32,821 nt of DNA from Candidatus Woesearchaeota archaeon (GTDB lineage Archaea; Nanobdellota; Nanobdellia; Woesearchaeales; JASKKU01). The notes beneath the pieces were generated by a model. The model was not told where the DNA came from and made no database searches. It saw only the letters and a list, made by a program, of their open reading frames with translations. The translations under genes and the position numbers were made by a program. Position 1 is the stretch's first letter. Each line of letters begins with the position of its first letter. The stretch is from the NCBI GenBank assembly GCA_030154045.1, contig JASKKU010000009.1:1-32821 (forward strand), written 5' to 3'. Of this stretch, positions 8,771 through 15,128 are shown piece by piece.

Positions 8771-9336
8771 AAGTTCACCCCATTATAAGCTTCCCAAATC
8801 GCCTTGATGTTACCTTCAAAAACTTCTTCACTTAGTTTGTTCTTAAAATGCTGTGAAAAAACTTCTATAACTTTGTTAATGTCAACGAGATTACTAACCT
8901 TAACCAATGCTCCGAGCATAGGCATGTTTGACTTATTTACCCCAATATTTCTTATAGCAATATCATTTGCGTCAATCACATAAACTTTTCCATCGAACCC
9001 AAGAAACTGCTTAATCTCATCAGCAGATTTCTTAGAATTTAGCACAAACACAGTTTCGTTTGTTACACCTTCCATAATTAAATCCTTAAACCCAATTAAA
9101 CTAGGATCAATCACAACAAGGTAATCAGGATTTACAACAGGCTGATAGGTTCTTATCTTTTTTTCACTAATCCTCACAAAAGCCTTCATTGGCGCTCCAG
9201 TTCTTTCAGGACCATACTCTGGAAACGCTTGCATATACTTTCCTTCAAGCATTACAGCCTCAGCAAGAATTTGAGCGGCGCTTTTAGCTCCCTGTCCACC
9301 ACGGCCATGGAACCTTATCTCAATCAAATCTTTCAT
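8767..9336 (-). CDS. porG: 2-oxoacid (pyruvate):ferredoxin oxidoreductase, gamma subunit
   Basis: The gamma subunit (189 aa) shapes the CoA-binding side of the complex. 'RFHGRGGQGAKSAAQILAEA' near the N-terminus and 'FPEYGPERTGAPMKAFVRIS' are hallmark PorG sequences. The track ORF begins at a TTG (9348), but GGTGA lies exactly 5 nt before the in-frame ATG at 9336, so I place the start there. It is the first gene of the operon. The presence of a ribosome binding site means the mRNA has a leader, unlike the leaderless single genes nearby. I could not fix a TATA box with confidence in the AT-rich region upstream. Confidence 0.9.
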   Translation of the reverse strand: MKDLIEIRFHGRGGQGAKSAAQILAEAVMLEGKYMQAFPEYGPERTGAPMKAFVRISEKKIRTYQPVVNPDYLVVIDPSLIGFKDLIMEGVTNETVFVLNSKKSADEIKQFLGFDGKVYVIDANDIAIRNIGVNKSNMPMLGALVKVSNLVDINKVIEVFSQHFKNKLSEEVFEGNIKAIWEAYNGVNL

Positions 9337-9539
9337 AAAAATCACCAATTGCCTTTAATTTATTTTATCTAAGGAATATTATTACAAAATCAAGCAATCT
9401 TAAACAGCGATATTAAATCAGTATTCATAAATCAAAATTTAAAAAACTTGCGTAGTTGTGCTATATTAGAAAATAAAGGCACATACAATATAAAAATTTG
9501 TCACACTTTTTTAGTTACAAGAAGAGAACAACGAATTAA

Positions 9540-9616
9540 TAAAAAATAGAAATTAATAAATTAATAAAAGAGAAAAATAAAAGAGAAATATTAAAAATAA
9601 AAATAAAAAATAAAGA
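9540..9616 (-). terminator. Long T-rich terminator region after the SPASM-like gene
   Basis: Downstream of the stop at 9626 the minus strand has repeated T5-T6 runs (GTCTTTATTTTTTATTTTTA and further) over about 75 nt. This is a strong archaeal-type termination zone. Nothing else is visible in the 289-bp gap to porG except the unassigned por promoter. Confidence 0.5.
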
Positions 9617-9625
9617 CCCAGGCGT

Positions 9626-11083
9626 TCAATCAGAAAGCTTATACTTCTTTTTGATCTCTTTCTGTTTATCTTCAGGCAAGTGCTCAAGCCAGATTCTATC
9701 AAAACCTTCTGTATGTGCAGTTCCTTTTTCTTCCCATTTCTTATAAACATCTGAGTATTTCTCTTTAAAGAAAGGATCCAATACCTGTGCAACATTCTTA
9801 CTATAATTATCAAAGAAATCTTTAAGCTTAAAAACCCTATTCACAGAGTAACCGTCTGTTGATTTTGGTTTGTAAACTTCATCAATTTTTCGAAGAACTT
9901 TCGGATTACCTATAATCATACAAGGTTGCAATAAGTTGTCTGTATGAGGCTGATGCAGTCTTATCGCATTAAAGAAATCAGAGTTCCACGCTTCTTTTAA
10001 ACTCTTCTCGTGCAAGTTATCTACAGCCTGATGAACAAAAATACAAGGTTCAAGATAACCTTCATTTGTAACATGAGCATACCTCCTGGCTGCTATGCAA
10101 CCATTAACAGCCGGAGCATCGTTCCAAAAGTCCATCAAGAAGAAAGGTTTGTTTTTTCTTACCTCATGAATAACATAGTACATTTCCTTTCTCTGTTCAC
10201 CTGTAGGCATCAATTCAGGATGAGAACCTCTTGAAATAGGCATATACAAAAATATCCAACCAAACAAAGCTCCTCTATCAATCCATTCATCATAAAAACT
10301 CAAATCAGACAACACTTCAAAGTCCTCACGAGTCAAAACTAAAGAGATTCCATACAAAGATTTCCGCTCCTTAAGTTTTTCAGCCACAGAAATAACCTCT
10401 TCATAAACACCTGGCCCTCGCATTTTATCAGTATGTTCTTTTCTACCATCGACACTCAACACTGGAATAATATTTCCTAACTCTAAAAGCGTCTCCAATG
10501 TTTCATCATCTCTGTTCATAACAGTTGCATTCGTAAACATCTGAAAAATGGATTTATTATGCTTCTCAAAGACATCTGCAAATTCTTTGATTTTCAAACT
10601 AGGTTCTCCGCCAAGTAGAGTATAAAAATGAATACCCATTTCTTCCCCCTGGGTTAGAATACTATCAAAGAACTCCTTGCTCATATCTGTTGACCTATCA
10701 TAAGAAATCGCATAACATCCTTCACACTGAAGATTGCATCTCATTGTAGGACTAATCAAAAGATTAAATGGCGCCGGAAACTCCTTTTCTGAATCAATCT
10801 TGCTATTTTTTAACAACCACTCCAACCCACTATGAACAATAAGGTTCTCAAAGAACATATAAACCTGCTTTTCATCCCTCTCAAAAATACGTTTAAACAA
10901 TTCCCTCGGTCCAGGGTTTTCAGTTATCCAATCAATTAAATTAGAGAAGCTTTCATTATTGCTATACTTCTTCAGATCCTTAAAAATAGCATCAATCTCT
11001 TCTGGAGATTCCCTTGCTCTCTTAACATATTTCTTTACAAGGTGCTCAGAATAAGCGATTTTTAATTGGTCTAGGAGTGCCAT
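9626..11083 (-). CDS. Radical SAM enzyme with SPASM-like C-terminal cysteines
   Basis: A 485-aa cytosolic radical SAM protein. Numbering from ATG 11083: CNLQCEGC (Cys116, 120, 123) binds the SAM cluster and GGEP (158-161) contacts SAM. The C-terminal region has Cys329, Cys347 (in 'GYLEPC') and Cys388, arranged like a reduced SPASM domain that could hold an auxiliary cluster. About 100 N-terminal residues are helical and without motifs. SPASM proteins modify peptides, proteins or small molecules; no precursor peptide gene is visible beside it, so the substrate is unknown. The track start (11164) adds 27 hydrophobic residues overlapping the promoter. I reject it because a TATA box lies 24-34 nt before ATG 11083. 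Monocistronic. Confidence 0.78.
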   Translation of the reverse strand: MALLDQLKIAYSEHLVKKYVKRARESPEEIDAIFKDLKKYSNNESFSNLIDWITENPGPRELFKRIFERDEKQVYMFFENLIVHSGLEWLLKNSKIDSEKEFPAPFNLLISPTMRCNLQCEGCYAISYDRSTDMSKEFFDSILTQGEEMGIHFYTLLGGEPSLKIKEFADVFEKHNKSIFQMFTNATVMNRDDETLETLLELGNIIPVLSVDGRKEHTDKMRGPGVYEEVISVAEKLKERKSLYGISLVLTREDFEVLSDLSFYDEWIDRGALFGWIFLYMPISRGSHPELMPTGEQRKEMYYVIHEVRKNKPFFLMDFWNDAPAVNGCIAARRYAHVTNEGYLEPCIFVHQAVDNLHEKSLKEAWNSDFFNAIRLHQPHTDNLLQPCMIIGNPKVLRKIDEVYKPKSTDGYSVNRVFKLKDFFDNYSKNVAQVLDPFFKEKYSDVYKKWEEKGTAHTEGFDRIWLEHLPEDKQKEIKKKYKLSD

Positions 11084-11106
11084 TTTACAAGTAAAAAAGA
11101 GCTTAT

Positions 11107-11117
11107 GATATAAAAAA
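11107..11117 (-). promoter_or_regulatory. TATA-like box of the SPASM-like gene
   Basis: Minus-strand TTTTTATATC lies 24-34 nt upstream of ATG 11083, the spacing of a leaderless transcript. It falls inside the longer track ORF and so argues for the shorter protein. Confidence 0.55.
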
Positions 11118-11229
11118 AATTGTAACCACTCTAGCCAAAGAAAAAGATGTTTTATAAAAAACAATCAAGAATATATATTTTTAAGTAGATTCTCAAGGGC
11201 AGGAAACAAAAGAAACATGAATTAAATAA

Positions 11230-11240
11230 TGCATAAAAAG
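11230..11240 (+). promoter_or_regulatory. Possible TATA-like box of the MagIII-like glycosylase gene
   Basis: GCATAAAAAGG lies about 40-49 nt before ATG 11279, giving a short leader of about 15-20 nt. The region is so AT-rich that this is only a candidate. Confidence 0.3.
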
Positions 11241-11278
11241 GATAAAAAGAAAAATAACCTAAGATTTCAAAAATAAAA

Positions 11279-12037
11279 ATGACAAAAAACAAAGAAAAGA
11301 AGACAATTGTTTCAGACAGAAATAATAGAATTTTTAAGAACAATCACAATAATGGAATCATTCTAGCAATCTATAAAAGGCTGTTAAAAGAATATTCTTA
11401 TCAAGGCTGGTGGCCGTTAATTGAAAAAGATGCAAAAACGAACAGATATATTTCAAGATACCATCCTAAAAATTATGATTTGCCAAGAACACCTGAACAA
11501 CAGTTTGAGATAATTGTTGGCGCGATTTTAACTCAAAACACTTCCTGGCTCCAGGTTGAAAAAGCGCTAATAAATCTCAAAGAAAAAAATTTGCTGTCGC
11601 CAAAATCAATTCTTAATGCTAACGAAGATTCATTAAAAGAAGCAATTAGACCTGCAGGTTATTTTAATCAGAAAGCAGAACGATTAAAACTAATTTCAGA
11701 ATGGTTCATAAACAAAAAAGGATTACCTTCAAGAGAAGAACTTTTATCAATAAAAGGAATTGGCAAAGAAACTGCAGATAGTATTCTTTTGTATGCTTAC
11801 AAACAACCTTCTTTTGTCGTAGATGCATACACAAGGAGATTGCTTTTCAATTTAGGCTTAATCCAAAATATAAAAGAGAAGTATGATACTATTAAAGAAT
11901 TGTTTGAAAATAGTTTACCTAAAGATTTCAAGATTTTTCAAGAGTATCATGCTCTTATCGTAGCGCATGCAAAACAATTCTATAAAGGAAAAGGAAAATC
12001 AAAAGAATATTTCCTAAAAGAACTTTTCAATGATTGA
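11279..12037 (+). CDS. HhH-GPD DNA glycosylase, COG2231/MagIII-like, lacking the Fe-S cluster
   Basis: A base-excision repair glycosylase of the endonuclease III superfamily. Landmarks (track numbering) are GWWP (43-46), 'VGAILTQNTSWLQVEKA' (80-96), 'IRPAGYFNQKAERL' (123-136), the helix-hairpin-helix 'SIKGIGKETADSILLYA' (157-173) and the general-base Asp182 in 'VVDAYTRRLL'. Family knowledge: this pattern matches COG2231 proteins related to 3-methyladenine glycosylase III, which removes alkylated bases. The C-terminus 'HAKQFYKGKGKSKE' has Tyr where cluster-bearing relatives have the first Cys, and no later Cys cluster follows, so no 4Fe-4S cluster is expected. The first ~26 residues are Lys/Asn-rich and unlike the family. 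No alternative in-frame ATG exists, so the start is kept with some doubt. Convergent with the phosphoesterase. Confidence 0.82.
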   Translation: MTKNKEKKTIVSDRNNRIFKNNHNNGIILAIYKRLLKEYSYQGWWPLIEKDAKTNRYISRYHPKNYDLPRTPEQQFEIIVGAILTQNTSWLQVEKALINLKEKNLLSPKSILNANEDSLKEAIRPAGYFNQKAERLKLISEWFINKKGLPSREELLSIKGIGKETADSILLYAYKQPSFVVDAYTRRLLFNLGLIQNIKEKYDTIKELFENSLPKDFKIFQEYHALIVAHAKQFYKGKGKSKEYFLKELFND

Positions 12038-12065
12038 AATAAAATCAAAATTGAAAATATAAAAT

Positions 12066-12950
12066 TTAAAGTTTTAGTTTGTAATATCTAATCTTGTCCC
12101 CATCTAATTCTATTAAGCCAAACTTGTTTTGATTCATATAACTTGCCATAAAGAAAAGCTCTTTTGACCATTCTCCTGCTTCAATAGGTTCTTCTTTCCC
12201 ATCGTGTGCTCTATGCACAGAATCATGATAATGCCCAGTAATCACTTTGTTTATTCCTGTGTCCTCAATTATTTCCTTTAAATCAATATCCCCATAATTC
12301 AGAGGCAAAGAAAGAAGATTGTTTAAAGGTCTATACGAAACATCAATTGCTTTATCTGTACTAAATCTTGGAGAGATATGCGAGAATAAAACGGCCTTTT
12401 CAATATCGCTAATTTTTTTAGCATATGTTCGAATATCTTCAATATTAAATATTGCAAACCTAGTTCCTTCTCTCCAATTATCTGATAAAATCCCTAAACT
12501 AGAAAAATTAGAGTCTGGACCCCATTCATAGTATCCTGTTTGATAAGACTTTGTTAAAAAGAATACATTCCTGGAAGGATCACCATCACTGATTCTTGCG
12601 CCCGGCAAAAAAAGCAAATGATAGTCTCCAACTTTAAAAGCCCTCTGCTTTGCTCTAGGCACATAAATTACTGAAGAAGAATTGAACCCTAATATTGCTT
12701 CATATTTTGAACCTGAAACGGTTTCACTATGTCCTGGCTGGATAAAAGTCATAAAATCCTGTTCCCTTAGGTACTTCAAAAAATCCGCAAAACCGTTTAT
12801 CATATAAGGGGACTCTAGTTTGCTCTCATAGATGTCCCCATTCAGAACAAGAGCATCAATACTCTCGTCTTTTAAAATCTCTACGGCTTTTTTCAAAGAT
12901 TCAAAATTTGGATTATGAAGGTCTGATATTATGCCAATTTTTGTTGTCAT
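12066..12950 (-). CDS. Calcineurin-like metallophosphoesterase with altered GNHD motif
   Basis: A cytosolic two-metal phosphoesterase fold of 294 aa. Metal-ligand motifs: D-x-H (Asp10, His12), GD (38-39), 'PGHSE' (72-76) where most family members have GNH[D/E], 'FSH' (His191) and GHYH (239-242). The usual bridging Asn therefore appears replaced or shifted, while the catalytic His-like residue is kept. The substrate cannot be told; relatives include nucleotide phosphodiesterases and nucleases. It lies between two DNA-glycosylase genes, which might hint at nucleic-acid processing, but it has its own promoter and opposite strand. The ATG is supported by a TATA box 21-30 nt upstream. Confidence 0.78.
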   Translation of the reverse strand: MTTKIGIISDLHNPNFESLKKAVEILKDESIDALVLNGDIYESKLESPYMINGFADFLKYLREQDFMTFIQPGHSETVSGSKYEAILGFNSSSVIYVPRAKQRAFKVGDYHLLFLPGARISDGDPSRNVFFLTKSYQTGYYEWGPDSNFSSLGILSDNWREGTRFAIFNIEDIRTYAKKISDIEKAVLFSHISPRFSTDKAIDVSYRPLNNLLSLPLNYGDIDLKEIIEDTGINKVITGHYHDSVHRAHDGKEEPIEAGEWSKELFFMASYMNQNKFGLIELDGDKIRYYKLKL

Positions 12951-12970
12951 AATAAAATGGTAAATTTCAA

Positions 12971-12980
12971 AAATTATAAA
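12971..12980 (-). promoter_or_regulatory. TATA-like box of the metallophosphoesterase gene
   Basis: Minus-strand TTTATAATTT ends 21 nt before ATG 12950. Spacing indicates a leaderless mRNA. It shares the 114-bp divergent region with the ogg2 promoter. Confidence 0.5.
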
Positions 12981-13034
12981 TCTTTCGTTATAGGTAAATA
13001 TAAAAAATAAGCAGAAATAAGCTTTTTAGCAAGA

Positions 13035-13046
13035 TTAATATAAAAG
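13035..13046 (+). promoter_or_regulatory. TATA-like box of the Ogg2 gene
   Basis: TTAATATAAAAG is centred about 24 nt before ATG 13065. No Shine-Dalgarno motif intervenes, so the transcript is probably leaderless. Confidence 0.5.
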
Positions 13047-13064
13047 CCTTAAAATAAATCTTTT

Positions 13065-13724
13065 ATGCGCTCAGACAAAATTGAAAAAGAAAAAGGATTC
13101 AAGGAGTTGCTTTTGAAAATAAATAAAGTAAAGAACACTCCCACAAAAGAAGTTATCTCAAAGAGAATAAAAGAATTCAAATCATTTAAGAACAAATCTA
13201 ACGTAGAGTTCTTCAAAGAATTGTGCTTTTGCTTGATGACCGCCAATTTTAATGCTGAACGTTCTATTATGATTCAGGAAAAAATTAATAATGGCTTTCT
13301 CACATTAAATCAAGAACAACTTGCAAAAACCCTAAAAGAACTGGGCCATAGATTCCCAAATATGCGTGCAAAGTATATCGTTGAAGCAAGAGCATACAAA
13401 GAAAATATAAAAGATACATTATACTCGCTAAAAGATGATCTTGAAAGAAGGAATTGGTTAGTAAAACACATCAAAGGTTTAGGACTCAAAGAAGCGAGCC
13501 ATTTCTTAAGGAACACAGGCTTTCTTAATGTTGCAATCATTGATTTTCATATAGTTGACTTACTAGCAGAATACAAAATAATAGAAAAGCCCAAATCCCT
13601 TACAAAAACAAAATATCTTCAAATAGAAGAAAAACTAAAAACCTTATCAGAAAAACTAAACCTAAGCTTAGGAGAACTAGATTTATACCTGTGGTTCTTA
13701 GAAACCGGAAAAGTCCTAAAATAA
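13065..13724 (+). CDS. ogg: Archaeal 8-oxoguanine DNA glycosylase/AP lyase, Ogg2 family
   Basis: A bifunctional N-glycosylase/DNA lyase (COG1059) that removes 8-oxoguanine and nicks the abasic site through a lysine Schiff base. In the 219-aa protein the HhH segment 'HIKGLGLKEASHFLRNTG' (135-152) carries the catalytic Lys142. 'AIIDFHIVDLL' (157-167) holds the catalytic Asp160, 18 residues later as in characterised Ogg2 enzymes. The C-terminal 'ELDLYLWFLETGKVLK' is the family signature, in which the terminal Lys contacts the oxidised base. Length and motifs are complete. The usual Arg in 'IDRH' is Phe here. Divergent from the phosphoesterase and convergent with the PC4-like gene. Confidence 0.92.
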   Translation: MRSDKIEKEKGFKELLLKINKVKNTPTKEVISKRIKEFKSFKNKSNVEFFKELCFCLMTANFNAERSIMIQEKINNGFLTLNQEQLAKTLKELGHRFPNMRAKYIVEARAYKENIKDTLYSLKDDLERRNWLVKHIKGLGLKEASHFLRNTGFLNVAIIDFHIVDLLAEYKIIEKPKSLTKTKYLQIEEKLKTLSEKLNLSLGELDLYLWFLETGKVLK

Positions 13725-13760
13725 GATCAACAATTAACTTAATTAAAAAACCAAGACACA

Positions 13761-13798
13761 ACATAAAATACAAAAGAAAAAATCAATAAAAATAGAAC
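13761..13798 (-). terminator. T-rich terminator of the PC4/YdbC-like gene
   Basis: About 5 nt after the stop the minus strand reads TTCTATTTTTATTGATTTTT with further T runs. It lies in the 79-bp convergent gap with ogg2. Confidence 0.4.
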
Positions 13799-13803
13799 CA
13801 AAC

Positions 13804-14040
13804 TTACAGATTCTGTTTTGCTTCATTAAGCATCTCAATCAGAGCATCGCATTCCTCGGCATTAAATCTCCCAGTTCTGGCAAACTGCCATCTATCAGAT
13901 TCAGAATCATAATTCTGTCTTGAAATCTGAACTTTGGGCCTGCCGCCATTATAACTCATTACAGAAACAATAAGTTTCGTTCCGTTAAAAACCTTCTCTG
14001 TTTTAAACAATTCCTTATCTAAACTTTGGTCAAATGCCAT
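13804..14040 (-). CDS. Small PC4/YdbC-like protein (putative single-stranded nucleic acid binding)
   Basis: A 78-aa protein starting 'MAFDQSLDKELFKTE'. The body 'LIVSVMSYNGGRPKVQISR' followed by a second beta section 'RWQFARTGRF' and a C-terminal helix 'NAEECDALIEMLNEAKQ' has the beta-sheet-plus-helix plan and the W-N-G-R-P-K-like wording of PC4/p15 and YdbC (COG4443) proteins. These form dimers that bind single-stranded DNA or RNA. This is recognition by eye and moderate only. The track ORF begins 33 residues earlier, but a TATA box (14064-14074) lies inside that extension, so ATG 14040 is chosen. Its place next to ogg2 would fit a role near DNA repair or transcription, which is inference. 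Confidence 0.55.
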   Translation of the reverse strand: MAFDQSLDKELFKTEKVFNGTKLIVSVMSYNGGRPKVQISRQNYDSESDRWQFARTGRFNAEECDALIEMLNEAKQNL

Positions 14041-14063
14041 TTTGCAAAACAAAAAATCAAAGT

Positions 14064-14074
14064 GCTTTATATTG
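14064..14074 (-). promoter_or_regulatory. TATA-like box of the PC4/YdbC-like gene
   Basis: Minus-strand CAATATAAAGC is centred about 29 nt before ATG 14040, consistent with a leaderless transcript. A second AT-rich box (GTTTATATG) lies about 25 nt further upstream. Confidence 0.5.
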
Positions 14075-14198
14075 TTTTCTAATAATTTCACATATAAACC
14101 AAAGCAACAAAACGAAGGAACAAAACAAAAAAGGAACAAAAAAGAACAAAAAGTTATCAGTTAAATCATATTAGTTAGAATTATCCCAGAGTGAGAAC

Positions 14199-14211
14199 AA
14201 ATATTTAAATA
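14199..14211 (+). promoter_or_regulatory. TATA-like box of the 140-aa membrane protein gene
   Basis: AAATATTTAAATA would place transcription start near 14230, leaving a leader of about 45-50 nt. A leader agrees with the clear AAAGGTGG ribosome binding site before this gene, in contrast to its leaderless neighbours. Confidence 0.45.
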
Positions 14212-14281
14212 GAGCTAGGATAAAGAAATTTATGTTGTTCGTTCGAAAATAACTTTTTACAAAAATAAAAAGGTGGGCCAA

Positions 14282-14704
14282 TTGGTAAATAGCATATCAA
14301 TATTCAACATTCTGTCAATGATTAACTTAGCTCTGATAGTGTATCTTTTTATCAAATTTAGGAAGGATATTTCAAAGTTCAATAAAAGTTTAAATGAGAT
14401 TGAATTCAACGAGAAATTGCAAAGCATGCTTTCTGAAGACATTAAATCAGAGAACCTTCATAAATTAGCAGGCAATTTATTTACTAAAATCAAACTGAAG
14501 TACAACCTTAAAGCAAACTCTTTTTCAGAAGCAATTGAAGAATTAAAGAGAAGATACGATATCCCACAGGACTTCAGAGACTTAGTAATTGATTTTTTCA
14601 ATCATATGGTCATTATAAGTTATAAGAAAGAAACAATCTCAACTGATGAATTAGTTGAACTAAAAAAGAAGATACGCTTTATAATCCAGTCGCTCAAAAA
14701 TTAA
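14282..14704 (+). CDS. Small single-pass membrane protein, unknown function
   Basis: Not recognised. An N-terminal hydrophobic helix (about 'IFNILSMINLALIVYLFIKF') is followed at once by basic residues (RKD), predicting a cytosolic C-terminal part of about 110 residues. That part is charged, helical, possibly coiled-coil near its start, and ends 'LKKKIRFIIQSLKN'. The track uses GTG 14273. However, AAAGGTGGG at that spot is a ribosome binding site 5 nt before TTG 14282, the same spacing as porG and porD, so I prefer TTG 14282 (140-141 aa). There are no Cys residues and no enzyme motifs. It is convergent with the surface gene block and has its own promoter, so no functional link can be claimed. 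Confidence 0.65.
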   Translation: MVNSISIFNILSMINLALIVYLFIKFRKDISKFNKSLNEIEFNEKLQSMLSEDIKSENLHKLAGNLFTKIKLKYNLKANSFSEAIEELKRRYDIPQDFRDLVIDFFNHMVIISYKKETISTDELVELKKKIRFIIQSLKN

Positions 14705-14770
14705 GATTTTTTATTTGACATCTCAAGTTATTTTAAGTTGTTACTTATTTAATTTCATTTAATTTTCTCA
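14705..14770 (+). terminator. T-rich terminator after the 140-aa membrane protein gene
   Basis: GATTTTTTATTTGACATCTC follows the stop codon directly, with further T runs up to about 14770. This fits archaeal oligo-T termination. Confidence 0.45.
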
Positions 14771-14784
14771 AATGAAGTGTTCTC

Positions 14785-15117
14785 TCACTTTGCAAGATAT
14801 GAGATTAAATAGTGTAAAAACAATGCTAAAAGAAACGCTTCTATAGCATAAACTAAATAAACAACCCATTTTGACAGTTTAGATTCATTACTTGACTTGC
14901 TCTCTGATTTTATATGGGAAGAGTAAAATTCTGAATTCGCTTCAAAGCTATTATCTTGATTATCGTAGAATGAAGAGGTGCTTTGTTCTGTGTTTCTGTT
15001 TGTATCTTGCGAATAAAAGTCTGAACTTTGTTCTGTTGTGTTAGAATCAAATATATCCAAGAGGTCTGAATTATTATTGGTATTTTTCTTTTTGGTATTA
15101 AAATTAAACAGTTTCAT
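14785..15117 (-). CDS. Small tail-anchored protein with three FY-containing repeats
   Basis: Not recognised. The 110-aa protein (from ATG 15117) has a short basic N-terminus, then a low-complexity Ser/Asn/Gln/Glu-rich region with three imperfect 14-16-residue units (TTEQSSDFYSQD, NTEQSTSSFYDNQ, FEANSEFYSSH). It ends in a single C-terminal helix 'WVVYLVYAIEAFLLALFLHYLISYL'. Lysines just before the helix and a very short tail predict a tail-anchored topology with the repeats in the cytosol. The track GTG (15126) is more likely part of the GTGAT ribosome binding site 5 nt before ATG 15117. It lies 11 nt after the 847-aa surface gene and is the last gene of the run, so it is probably cotranslated with the exported proteins. 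Confidence 0.7.
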   Translation of the reverse strand: MKLFNFNTKKKNTNNNSDLLDIFDSNTTEQSSDFYSQDTNRNTEQSTSSFYDNQDNSFEANSEFYSSHIKSESKSSNESKLSKWVVYLVYAIEAFLLALFLHYLISYLAK

Positions 15118-15128
15118 TTTAATCACGA

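Noticed and set aside
9337-9625. Search for a tRNA or small RNA in the gap between porG and the SPASM-like gene
   Set aside because: No cloverleaf-like GC-rich stem set is visible. The gap is AT-rich terminator and promoter sequence.
9553-9813. 86-aa minus-strand ORF
   Set aside because: Out-of-frame overlap with the SPASM-like gene end and the T-rich terminator. The hydrophobic tail comes from the T runs.
11084-11164. 27-residue N-terminal extension of the SPASM-like protein
   Set aside because: It contains the TATA-like box and lacks a ribosome binding site. The shorter start fits leaderless spacing.
11152-11343. 63-aa hydrophobic minus-strand ORF
   Set aside because: Antisense to the glycosylase start and made of AT-rich intergenic sequence read as Phe/Leu/Ile.
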